From Bacteroidales bacterium (GTDB taxonomy: Bacteria; Bacteroidota; Bacteroidia; Bacteroidales; SM23-62), in the NCBI GenBank assembly GCA_016783865.1, contig JADHVS010000303.1, positions 1 to 5,040 of the forward strand: a DNA stretch of 5,040 bases, in the 5' to 3' direction. The position numbers and the translations under genes were made by a program. Each line of letters opens with the position of its first letter. The stretch's first letter is position 1. This document shows positions 1 through 5,040 of the stretch, piece by piece. Under the pieces are notes generated by a model. The model did not search any database. It saw only the letters and a list, made by a program, of their open reading frames with translations, and was not told the origin of the DNA.

Positions 1-465
1 CATTCGAAGAGCCGTAATAGCTGCTTCATCTCCCTTGTTCCCTAAATCCCCGCCTGCACGGTCGAGGGCTTGCTGTAGGTTGTTGGTGGTTAATACACCA
101 AATATGAAAGGTATATCGTAGGTAAGATTGAGCTCGGTAATTCCATCAGTAACACTCCGGCAAACATAATCAAAGTGTTTGGTCTCTCCCTGAATAACAC
201 ACCCCAGGCATATAATAGCATCTAATTCCCTGGATTCGGCCATTATCCTGCTTCCGAAGGTCAGTTCGATGCTTCCCGGGACAAATTCTATCAGGATATC
301 CTTTGATTTAACACCATGCCTGGTGAGCGTTTCACAGGCTCCTTCCAGCAAGGCACGCGTGATCTCAATGTTCCACTCGGAAGTCACTATCCCAATCTTC
401 ATGCGTGATCCGTCGGGGACCAATGAAGGATCATAGGATGAAAGGTTTTTTAATGAGGTGGCCAT
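1..465 (-). CDS. ribH: 6,7-dimethyl-8-ribityllumazine synthase (3' end cut by window edge)
   Basis: Lumazine synthase catalyses the penultimate step of riboflavin synthesis in the cytoplasm. It condenses 5-amino-6-ribitylamino-uracil with 3,4-dihydroxy-2-butanone 4-phosphate, usually as a large icosahedral or pentameric assembly. The frame reads back from an ATG at 465-463 and stays open for 155 codons to base 1, so only the last few residues and the stop are missing (the family is about 150-165 residues). Visible family signatures are the substrate-pocket aromatic W31 in SEWN, the PGSIELTF loop at 63-70, the [14 protein letters not shown] segment at 88-101 containing the probable catalytic His97, GVLTTNN at 123-129, and the phosphate-binding [11 protein letters not shown] at 135-145. 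The ATG at 465 is preferred over Met22 because the N-terminal extension ending in [12 protein letters not shown] is typical of Bacteroidota RibH. No Shine-Dalgarno is visible. It lies downstream of the TPR gene on the same strand, separated by 90 bases of repeats, and is probably cotranscribed with it. Confidence 0.96.
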   Translation of the reverse strand, partial: MATSLKNLSSYDPSLVPDGSRMKIGIVTSEWNIEITRALLEGACETLTRHGVKSKDILIEFVPGSIELTFGSRIMAESRELDAIICLGCVIQGETKHFDYVCRSVTDGITELNLTYDIPFIFGVLTTNNLQQALDRAGGDLGNKGDEAAITALRM

Positions 466-474
466 TATAAAAGA

Positions 475-530
475 GTCTACTAGTCTGCAAGTCCACAAGT
501 CTGTAAGTCTGCGAGTCAGCAAGTCTGTTA
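475..530. repeat. Degenerate 8-bp tandem repeat, seven copies
   Basis: Seven consecutive 8-base units with consensus GTCTGCAA begin at 475, 483, 491, 499, 507, 515 and 523. Each unit starts with GTC and differs from the consensus by zero to three bases. The array fills most of the gap between ribH and the TPR gene and ends 10 bases upstream of the ribH start codon, so it would lie in the transcript between the two genes. It has no sustained coding potential and no hairpin symmetry. A role is unknown; it is most simply a slippage-derived minisatellite. Confidence 0.85.
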
Positions 531-537
531 AATCTTC

Positions 538-565
538 CGATTCACGACTCACGACTCACGACTCA
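538..565. repeat. 7-bp tandem repeat, four copies, overlapping the TPR gene stop
   Basis: Four consecutive 7-base units of CGACTCA occupy 538-544 (one mismatch, CGATTCA), 545-551, 552-558 and 559-565. On the minus strand the array reads as repeated TGAGTCG. It supplies the last two codons (GAG TCG) and the TGA stop of the TPR gene. Only seven bases separate it from the 8-bp array at 475-530, so the whole TPR-ribH spacer is repetitive. Confidence 0.9.
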
Positions 566-1245
566 CTGAGTTTTACCTGAACACGGGCAATATACTTCTC
601 GATGTTGTTATTTCTTGCGTACTCGGGATAGCCTTTTTTGATACGAAGGTATAATTCCTCAGCTTTCGCAAAATCTTCGAGCTGCTCATAGATCAGGCTT
701 GCCTTCATGAGGTACAAGGGAGTAGTAAAATTATTATCGCTCATACTGGCTGCCTTTATGTAATAACCGAGGCCTGTCTCCACGTCGTTCAATTCTACAT
801 ATGCATCCCCGATGGCTCCTTTGGCAATCGGAGCGATCATCTTATCTCTGGCTTTAAAATCTTCCAGGTATTCTATGGCATCTTCATACTGGTTCATTTG
901 CAGATAAGAGATGCCGGCATAATACTTCGAAAGGTTGCCGGATTTTGTCCATCCATAATCCTCGATAATCTCGATAAAACCTGAATAGTTTCCGTCTCCG
1001 TAAAGCGCGAGATTAAATGAATCGATTTCAAAATATTGTTCTGCTACAAACATTTGAGATTGGGCTTCAGCTTGTCTCGGGATGAAGTAAAATCTTTTCA
1101 TTCCTACGTATATTGCAATGATGGCTACAACAACAAATACAATCCTCAGTATGATTTTCTGATTATCCTCAATGTAACGTTCAGTTTTTGACAATGCACT
1201 TTCTATTCCTTCAGGAATGTCTCCACCTTGCTTCTTCTTTGCCAT
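556..1245 (-). CDS. Membrane-anchored tetratricopeptide repeat protein
   Basis: This 229-residue protein has a short lysine-rich N-terminus (MAKKK), one hydrophobic segment at about residues 31-49 and a helical C-terminal region with about three TPR-like repeats, near residues 104-137, 139-172 and 176-209. The repeats show TPR-type positions such as YAGISYLQMNQYEDAIEYL and ASLIYEQLEDFAKAEELY. The positive N-terminus suggests an N-in signal anchor with the TPR domain in the periplasm. The architecture resembles YfgM-type proteins, which associate with the Sec translocon, but that equivalence is an inference. TPR proteins of this kind are commonly found beside ribH in Bacteroidota. The ATG at 1245-1243 follows a good -7 promoter box by about 40 bases. 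The last two codons and the stop fall in a 7-bp tandem repeat, so the C-terminal tail may vary between strains. The role is probably protein-protein interaction at the membrane; the partner is unknown. Confidence 0.9.
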   Translation of the reverse strand: MAKKKQGGDIPEGIESALSKTERYIEDNQKIILRIVFVVVAIIAIYVGMKRFYFIPRQAEAQSQMFVAEQYFEIDSFNLALYGDGNYSGFIEIIEDYGWTKSGNLSKYYAGISYLQMNQYEDAIEYLEDFKARDKMIAPIAKGAIGDAYVELNDVETGLGYYIKAASMSDNNFTTPLYLMKASLIYEQLEDFAKAEELYLRIKKGYPEYARNNNIEKYIARVQVKLSES

Positions 1246-1284
1246 AATGAGTTGATTTTTTTATTGGTACCGAAAAAAACAACG

Positions 1285-1315
1285 CAAATGTAGTTGTTTT
1301 GGGCCAATTATAAAA
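1285..1315 (-). promoter_or_regulatory. Probable Bacteroidota-type promoter of the TPR-ribH operon
   Basis: On the minus strand TACATTTG (plus-strand 1292-1285) matches the Bacteroidota -7 consensus TAnnTTTG exactly. A TTTT stretch at 1315-1312 sits 19 bases upstream, where a TTTG-like -33 element is expected, and differs from it by one base. Transcription would start around 1278-1280, giving a leader of about 35 bases before the ATG at 1245. The leader has no Shine-Dalgarno, as is usual in this phylum. Confidence 0.6.
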
Positions 1316-1455
1316 CATTTTAAACTCTTTGGGTAAAAAAAATTCCCGGTTTACTCGCTTACACTTGGCCACAATCACAACCTGCTCGCGGGAAATTCAT
1401 TTGCTGCGCTCTTAAGATTGTCCGGGTTTCATGTTCGGGGGTGGTAATTATTTGC

Positions 1456-1463
1456 TAATTTTA
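1456..1463 (+). promoter_or_regulatory. Possible -7 box for the recF operon
   Basis: TAATTTTA matches TAnnTTTG at all fixed positions but the last. It lies 23 bases before the recF ATG at 1487, implying a short leader of about 15-20 bases. No clear TTTG is found at the -33 distance, so the assignment is weak. The 241-base gap between the divergent genes (1246-1486) shows no gene or RNA that I recognise apart from this site and the opposite-strand promoter. Confidence 0.35.
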
Positions 1464-1486
1464 CATGAAGTATAACAGACCCATCA

Positions 1487-2590
1487 ATGGACCTCAGGAA
1501 GATCAATTTAATTCAATTTAAAAACTGCGAGCAGCTGGATCTGGAATTCAGTCCAAAGATCAATTGTTTTGTAGGGAACAACGGAGCCGGTAAGACCAAC
1601 CTGCTTGATGCCATTTATTATCTGTCTCTGACTAAAAGCTATTTCAATACCATTGATACTCAGAATGTAATGTATGCTAAGGAATTCTTTATCATACAGG
1701 GTGAGTATGACAGGGATGGAACAAAAGAGAACATATATTGCGGCGTTAAGAAAGGTCGGAAAAAGCAATTCAAAAGGAACAACAAGGAATATAAGAAGCT
1801 TTCTGAACATATCGGATTATTCCCAATCGTGATGATCTCGCCGGCCGACAGCAACCTGATCCAGGAAGGCAGTGATGAAAGGAGGAAATTTCTCAATTCA
1901 GTAATCTCACAATACGACAGGGAATACCTGAACGATTTGATTAAATACAACCGTGCACTGGTCCAGCGGAATGTTTTACTTAAAGATTTTTCCAGATCGG
2001 GCAGGTTCGATAAGGAGATGATGGAACTATGGACAGATCAACTGATACCACTTGGTGAAAATATCAATAAGATTCGTAAGAAATTTGTGACTGAATTGAT
2101 TCCTATCTTCCAGAGTTATTATAAGACTATTTCCTCTGAACTTGAGGAGGTTAACCTTGAATACCAATCTCAGTTAAATGAAGGAGATTTCCGGCAATTG
2201 ATAACCGGGTCGGAAGAGAAGGACCGGATATTACAATACACTACAGTTGGGATTCATAAGGACGACCTGAGCTTTAGTATCCAGGGATATTCCCTGAAAA
2301 AGAACGGATCGCAGGGACAACAGAAAACTTTTCTGGTTGCGCTCAAGTTTGCCAAATTTGATTTCATCAAGAAAGTGAATGGATTTACACCCATCCTGCT
2401 TCTGGATGATGTATTCGATAAATTTGATGCCACGAGGGTAGAGCAAATCATACAACTGGTAGCCGACCAGCATTTTGGTCAGATCTTTATTACCGATACC
2501 AACAGGGACAGGATTGGGAATATACTTAAAGATATGTCAATTGATTATAAATTGTTTCAGGTTGACCAGGGCGAAATCTCTTTAAAGTAA
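1487..2590 (+). CDS. recF: DNA replication and repair protein RecF
   Basis: RecF is a cytoplasmic SMC-like ABC ATPase. With RecO and RecR it recognises single-strand gaps and helps load RecA for recombinational repair and fork restart. The 367-residue length is normal for the family. The N-terminal LRKINLIQFKNCEQLDLEFSPKIN segment is typical. The Walker A motif GNNGAGKT is at residues 30-37, and the RecF-characteristic GIHKDDL (family form GPHRDDL) is at 255-261. The ABC signature SQGQQK is at 275-280, followed by Walker B ILLLDDVFDKFD at 303-314 and the C-terminal FITDTNRDR at 334-342. All catalytic motifs are intact. The ATG at 1487 places the family's first beta strand immediately after the start, and no longer in-frame start is evident. 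It is divergent from the TPR gene and is followed after seven bases by the DUF721 gene, forming an operon. It is not next to dnaN or gyrB in this window, the linkage seen in many other phyla. Confidence 0.98.
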   Translation: MDLRKINLIQFKNCEQLDLEFSPKINCFVGNNGAGKTNLLDAIYYLSLTKSYFNTIDTQNVMYAKEFFIIQGEYDRDGTKENIYCGVKKGRKKQFKRNNKEYKKLSEHIGLFPIVMISPADSNLIQEGSDERRKFLNSVISQYDREYLNDLIKYNRALVQRNVLLKDFSRSGRFDKEMMELWTDQLIPLGENINKIRKKFVTELIPIFQSYYKTISSELEEVNLEYQSQLNEGDFRQLITGSEEKDRILQYTTVGIHKDDLSFSIQGYSLKKNGSQGQQKTFLVALKFAKFDFIKKVNGFTPILLLDDVFDKFDATRVEQIIQLVADQHFGQIFITDTNRDRIGNILKDMSIDYKLFQVDQGEISLK

Positions 2591-2597
2591 AATCAGG

Positions 2598-2888
2598 ATG
2601 GAAAAGAGCAACACCCGCAGCCTCAAAGATGTAGTATCAGATTTTTTGCAGCAGAACAAACTGGATACCCGGCTTAAAGAAAGAAACCTGGTCAACAGCT
2701 GGGAATCTGTGGTTGGAAAAACGATCAACCGAACCACTAAGAAAATTTACATCAGGGATAAGAAACTATACATCCACCTGTCCTCTTCAGTTGCACGAAA
2801 TGAGTTGCACATGCTAAAGGATGAGCTGATAAAAAGGCTGAACGAAAATGCCGGAGAAGAAATTATCAGCGAAATTGTGCTGAAGTAA
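2598..2888 (+). CDS. DUF721/DciA-family protein (probable helicase-loader type)
   Basis: This 96-residue protein consists almost entirely of a DUF721 domain, the family that includes DciA, the ancestral loader or operator of the replicative helicase DnaB in bacteria that lack DnaC/DnaI. Family features are the N-terminal helical part, the conserved tryptophan in LVNSWESVVGK (W35, G40), the basic beta-strand segment TTKKIYIRDKKLYIHL at 46-61, and the closing helix SSVARNELHMLKDELIKRLN at 63-82. It is short compared with proteobacterial DciA proteins, which carry an extra C-terminal tail; short domain-only forms are usual in Bacteroidota. Its ATG follows the recF stop by seven bases, with AGG close upstream as the only possible ribosome contact, so it is translated from the recF mRNA. 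The link to RecF fits a replication/repair role. Helicase loading by this particular protein is inferred from the family, not shown by the sequence. Confidence 0.9.
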   Translation: MEKSNTRSLKDVVSDFLQQNKLDTRLKERNLVNSWESVVGKTINRTTKKIYIRDKKLYIHLSSSVARNELHMLKDELIKRLNENAGEEIISEIVLK

Positions 2889-2893
2889 ACTAC

Positions 2894-3016
2894 TGTCATG
2901 TCAACTATGAAACATAACAGCGTCATGCTGAATTTATTTCAGCATCTCGTTGTAAAACATAAGATTCCGAAACAAGTTCGGAATGACGAAACAGACAGTT
3001 TATGCTTGACATGACA
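2894..3016. repeat. Imperfect 123-bp palindrome with two nested hairpins
   Basis: The space between two convergent genes is almost fully occupied by one symmetric structure centred near 2955. The outer arms TGTCATGTCAA (2894-2904) and TTGACATGACA (3006-3016) are perfect inverted repeats of 11 bases. Inside, CGTCAT (2921-2926) pairs with ATGACG (2983-2988). Each half also holds its own hairpin: ATGCTGAA/TTCAGCAT (2925-2932 with 2938-2945, 5-base loop) and ATTCCGAA/TTCGGAAT (2964-2971 with 2977-2984, 5-base loop). The two hairpins are diverged copies of one another in opposite orientation. The GTCATGCTGAA...TTCAGCAT and ATTCCGAA...TTCGGAATGAC pattern resembles dispersed intergenic palindromes of Bacteroidota, which I recall rather than can verify here. 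It could be a REP/MITE-like element and could also act as a bidirectional transcription stop, but there is no U-tract typical of an intrinsic terminator. Confidence 0.8.
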
Positions 3017-3445
3017 CTACATACAATCTGCTCTTTCACACCCGGAGAAAAAGAAATCGCCTTCAATTATCGCATTTTCATCGCTATCAGATCCATGGAC
3101 CGCATTCTTTTCCACCGATTCTGCAAATTGTTTCCGGATGGTACCGTCTTCGGCATTCTCAGGATTGGTAGCTCCAATTAATTTCCTGTAATCCTCAACA
3201 GCATTATCTTTCTCCAGGATGGCTGCCACAATGGGACCTGAACTCATGAAATCAACCAGGCTGTTATAAAATGGCCTTTCTTCATGGACACGGTAAAACT
3301 CCTGTGCCTGTGTTTTGCTTAACTTGGTCAGTTTCATTGATATGATCCTGAAACCTGCCTTGTTTATCATATCCAGGATAGGGCCAATGTAACCTTTCTT
3401 AACGGCTTCAGGCTTGATCATGGTTAAGGTGATGTTTCCAGCCAT
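3017..3445 (-). CDS. ndk: Nucleoside diphosphate kinase
   Basis: This enzyme transfers the gamma phosphate of ATP to other nucleoside and deoxynucleoside diphosphates through a phosphohistidine, balancing the NTP and dNTP pools in the cytoplasm. The 142-residue length is typical. Visible signatures are LTMIKPEAV with the conserved Lys11, the HEERPFY segment at 54-60, the SGPIVAAIL strand at 69-77, the nucleotide-contact region RKLIGATNP at 87-95, and NAVHGSDS at 114-121 with the active-site His117. The protein starts at the ATG at 3445-3443, immediately before the first strand, and ends with a TAG at 3019-3017 that directly abuts the palindromic element. It is convergent with the DUF721 gene and divergent from the DHH gene. 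No Shine-Dalgarno is visible in the leader. Confidence 0.98.
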   Translation of the reverse strand: MAGNITLTMIKPEAVKKGYIGPILDMINKAGFRIISMKLTKLSKTQAQEFYRVHEERPFYNSLVDFMSSGPIVAAILEKDNAVEDYRKLIGATNPENAEDGTIRKQFAESVEKNAVHGSDSDENAIIEGDFFFSGCERADCM

Positions 3446-3472
3446 GGTGAATAGATTTGTTTAAAAATTTGC

Positions 3473-3480
3473 CGAATATA
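3473..3480 (-). promoter_or_regulatory. Possible -7 box for ndk
   Basis: On the minus strand TATATTCG (plus-strand 3480-3473) matches TAnnTTTG with one mismatch and lies 27 bases before the ndk ATG, giving a leader of about 20 bases. No good TTTG is seen at the -33 distance. That distance coincides with the -7 box of the opposite-strand gene. Confidence 0.4.
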
Positions 3481-3500
3481 GCAATATTTTTATAATGATC

Positions 3501-3508
3501 TAAGTTTG
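3501..3508 (+). promoter_or_regulatory. Probable -7 box for the DHH phosphoesterase operon
   Basis: TAAGTTTG is an exact match to the Bacteroidota -7 consensus TAnnTTTG. It would start transcription near 3513-3516, about 30 bases before the proposed TTG start at 3547. The -33 element is not evident. Confidence 0.5.
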
Positions 3509-3546
3509 AATATAGTTATATTAGCCTGTCCCTCAATTCCATTGTT

Positions 3547-4566
3547 TTGACAAAAATTTCAGATACGATAATACGTGAAATTGATGAAAGGATTTCTGCT
3601 TCTGAAAAGATAGTAATCCTCTCACATATAAATCCTGATGGGGATTCGATGGGATCCATGCTCGGTTTGTACTGGTATCTTTTCAACAGGGGATTGAATG
3701 TGAATCTGATAGTCCCAAATGAGATTCCTTTTTTCCTTCATTGGATGCCTGGATTTGACAGGATCCTCATTGGCGAAAGCGAATTGGAATCTGCTGCTGG
3801 TATCCTTATGGAGGCCGATGTGATTTTTTGCCTTGATTTTAATGAGTTGGACCGGATAAATATGCTTCAGGATGATTTTAAACGGTCAGATGCATTTAAA
3901 ATATTAATTGACCATCATCCTTATCCTGAAGAGTTTGCAGATATTACTTTTTCGTCTACTGGATATGGATCAGCAGCAGAGATGATTTTTTATCTTATAA
4001 AAGAAACTGAAGGCGTAAACAAAATTGATAAAAATATAGCCGAATGTCTTCTTACCGGGATCATGACCGATACCGGATGTTTCAGTTTCAGCAGTTCAGA
4101 TCCGGGTACTTATCTGGCCGTTGCTGTATTATTGGGAACCGGCATTGATAAAGACCGCATCTACAATCTGGTATTTGAAAACTACAGCGATGCCCGGATG
4201 AGGTTATTGGGGTACAGCGTGGATAAAAAGATGACACTGATACCCGGACTCAATACAGCATATATTGCACTGACCAGGGAAGAACTGAAAAAGTACCATC
4301 ATGTTATTGGCGATACCGAAGGATTTGTGAATCTCCCGTTTTCAATAAGAGGGATGCGTGTTACCGCTCTGTTTATTGAGAAAGAAGATCATGTCAAGAT
4401 ATCCTTCCGCTCCAAGGGTGATTTTGCCATTAATCATTTTGCAGAAAAATATTTTAAAGGGGGCGGTCATAAAAATGCTGCCGGTGGCGAATCAGATCTT
4501 TCCCTTGATGATACCATCAAAAAATTTATCGATCTGATCCGGAAGTATGAAAAGGAATTAAGTTGA
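3547..4566 (+). CDS. DHH/DHHA1 phosphoesterase, NrnA-like (oligoribonuclease / pAp phosphatase)
   Basis: DHH-family phosphoesterases of this type degrade nanoRNAs (oligonucleotides of two to five residues) and/or dephosphorylate 3'-phosphoadenosine 5'-phosphate in the cytoplasm, using manganese. The 339-residue length fits NrnA. The DHH domain shows SHINPDGDSMGS (H27, D31, D33), the metal-ligand Asp97 in CLDFNE, the name-giving DHH at 122-124, and TDTG at 174-177 with Asp175. The C-terminal DHHA1 domain carries FRSKGD at 287-292 and the glycine-rich substrate loop GGGHKNAAGG at 305-314. All expected metal ligands are present. The start is taken as TTG at 3547: there is no in-frame ATG between the upstream stop at 3496 and Met35, and Met35 would remove the HINPDGD motif. 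The next gene begins two bases after its stop, so the two are cotranscribed. Which substrate is preferred cannot be told from sequence. Confidence 0.93.
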   Translation: MTKISDTIIREIDERISASEKIVILSHINPDGDSMGSMLGLYWYLFNRGLNVNLIVPNEIPFFLHWMPGFDRILIGESELESAAGILMEADVIFCLDFNELDRINMLQDDFKRSDAFKILIDHHPYPEEFADITFSSTGYGSAAEMIFYLIKETEGVNKIDKNIAECLLTGIMTDTGCFSFSSSDPGTYLAVAVLLGTGIDKDRIYNLVFENYSDARMRLLGYSVDKKMTLIPGLNTAYIALTREELKKYHHVIGDTEGFVNLPFSIRGMRVTALFIEKEDHVKISFRSKGDFAINHFAEKYFKGGGHKNAAGGESDLSLDDTIKKFIDLIRKYEKELS

Positions 4567-4568
4567 AA

Positions 4569-5040
4569 ATGAACTTGTTAATCCGTTTTGCTGTAATTGT
4601 TGCCTTAGTGGCTATATCGTTTGGATGTAAAAAGGGGGATAACAGGCAGGTCGTACAAAAAGGATCTGAGGATCAGGATGAAATGTTGGTCCGGATCAAT
4701 AAGTACCTCGTCCAGAAAGATGTAGAGCTGATTGAAAGCTATGCCAAAAGAAGACAATGGAATGTTACACAAACCGAATCAGGACTTTTTTATGAGATAT
4801 ATGAGAGGGGGAACGGGGATAGTGTCAGGAATGGCAGGCAGGTCACCATTAATTATACATTGAGTTTACTTGATGGCACTGTTTGTTACAGCTCTGACCA
4901 GTCGGGCCCGAAAACCTTCAGACTGGGGCGGAGCAGGGAAGAATCCGGATTAGAGCAAGGATTGCTCATGATGCGGGCAGGAGATAAGGCTCACCTGATT
5001 TTACCTCCCCACCTTGCTCACGGACTCCTGGGTGATGAAG
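4569..5040 (+). CDS. FKBP-type peptidyl-prolyl isomerase lipoprotein, GldI-like (3' end cut by window edge)
   Basis: An ATG two bases after the DHH gene stop opens a frame of 157 codons that continues past the window. Residues 1-19 are a hydrophobic signal peptide ending in SFGC, a loose lipobox with Cys20 as the likely lipidated residue, so the protein is probably anchored in the envelope. A charged linker and helical region (about 21-80) precedes an FKBP-like domain from about residue 85: VTINYTLSLLDGTVCYSS at 92-109, GLEQGLLMMRAGDKAHLILPPHLAHGLLGDE at 127-157. The fold is clear, but classical FKBP active-site positions differ (FDSS is CYSS; the usual Trp is Leu128; the Tyr of AYG is His151). 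This pattern and the LGDE ending resemble the GldI subfamily, a lipoprotein isomerase required for gliding in Flavobacterium. Many non-gliding Bacteroidota also carry it, so gliding should not be assumed. Catalytic activity is uncertain. Confidence 0.88.
   Translation, partial: MNLLIRFAVIVALVAISFGCKKGDNRQVVQKGSEDQDEMLVRINKYLVQKDVELIESYAKRRQWNVTQTESGLFYEIYERGNGDSVRNGRQVTINYTLSLLDGTVCYSSDQSGPKTFRLGRSREESGLEQGLLMMRAGDKAHLILPPHLAHGLLGDE

Noticed and set aside
475..565. CRISPR-like array
   Set aside because: The units are 7-8 bases long and directly contiguous, with no spacers, so this is a simple tandem repeat.
1341..1397. Possible inverted repeat AATTCCCG and CGGGAAATT upstream of recF
   Set aside because: Only six bases pair cleanly (TTCCCG/CGGGAA) across a loop of about 40 bases, which is expected by chance.
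1246..1486. Riboswitch or small RNA gene between the TPR gene and recF
   Set aside because: No FMN-riboswitch-like or other recognisable conserved RNA motif was seen; the region is explained by divergent promoters and otherwise shows nothing I can support.
1508..1950. Two open frames on the minus strand (1508-1810 and 1660-1950)
   Set aside because: They lie entirely antisense to recF, whose motifs are intact, and their translations show only composition-driven hydrophobic stretches with no recognisable family.
2231..2473. Two overlapping minus-strand open frames (2231-2473 and 2254-2451)
   Set aside because: They are antisense to the signature and Walker B region of recF and have no promoter or family features.
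2894..3016. Canonical rho-independent terminator
   Set aside because: Both hairpins are AT-rich at the loop and neither is followed by a U-tract on either strand; a termination role is possible but the classical pattern is absent.

Overview
This 5,040-base window looks like ordinary chromosomal housekeeping DNA from a member of the Bacteroidota, probably a Bacteroidales-like lineage. The evidence is the gene neighbourhood (a membrane TPR gene and ribH divergent from recF and a short DciA/DUF721 gene, then ndk, a DHH phosphoesterase and a GldI-like FKBP lipoprotein), start codons without clear Shine-Dalgarno sequences, and TAnnTTTG-type -7 promoter boxes in the divergent intergenic regions. 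No ribosomal or phylogenetic marker is present, so a finer placement cannot be made.

Layout: 1-465 (minus) is ribH, lumazine synthase, whose 3' end runs off the left edge. 466-555 separates ribH from the gene upstream of it and holds two adjacent short tandem repeats (an 8-bp unit and a 7-bp unit). The second repeat runs into the end of the next gene. 556-1245 (minus) encodes a single-pass membrane TPR protein. 1246-1486 is a divergent promoter region. 1487-2590 (plus) is recF and 2598-2888 (plus) is a DUF721/DciA-type gene in the same operon. 2889-3016 lies between convergent genes and is filled by a roughly 123-bp imperfect palindrome made of two nested hairpins inside an 11-bp perfect inverted repeat. 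3017-3445 (minus) is ndk. 3446-3546 is a compact divergent promoter region. 3547-4566 (plus) is an NrnA-like DHH/DHHA1 phosphoesterase with a likely TTG start. From 4569 to the right edge (plus) is the 5' part of a lipoprotein FKBP-type prolyl isomerase resembling GldI.

How the genes work together: recF and the DciA-type gene form a replication/repair pair (gap recognition and RecA loading; helicase loading). The TPR gene and ribH are co-directional and probably cotranscribed, but have no obvious shared function. ndk supplies nucleoside triphosphates and the DHH enzyme probably degrades very short RNAs and/or pAp, so this part has a loose nucleotide-metabolism theme. The FKBP-like lipoprotein is two bases downstream of the DHH gene, so it is probably cotranscribed and is likely a cell-envelope folding factor.

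I found no convincing new biological system. The most notable items are the palindromic intergenic element, the paired tandem repeats at the end of the TPR gene, the unusual active-site positions of the FKBP-like protein, and the closely packed divergent promoters between ndk and the DHH gene.
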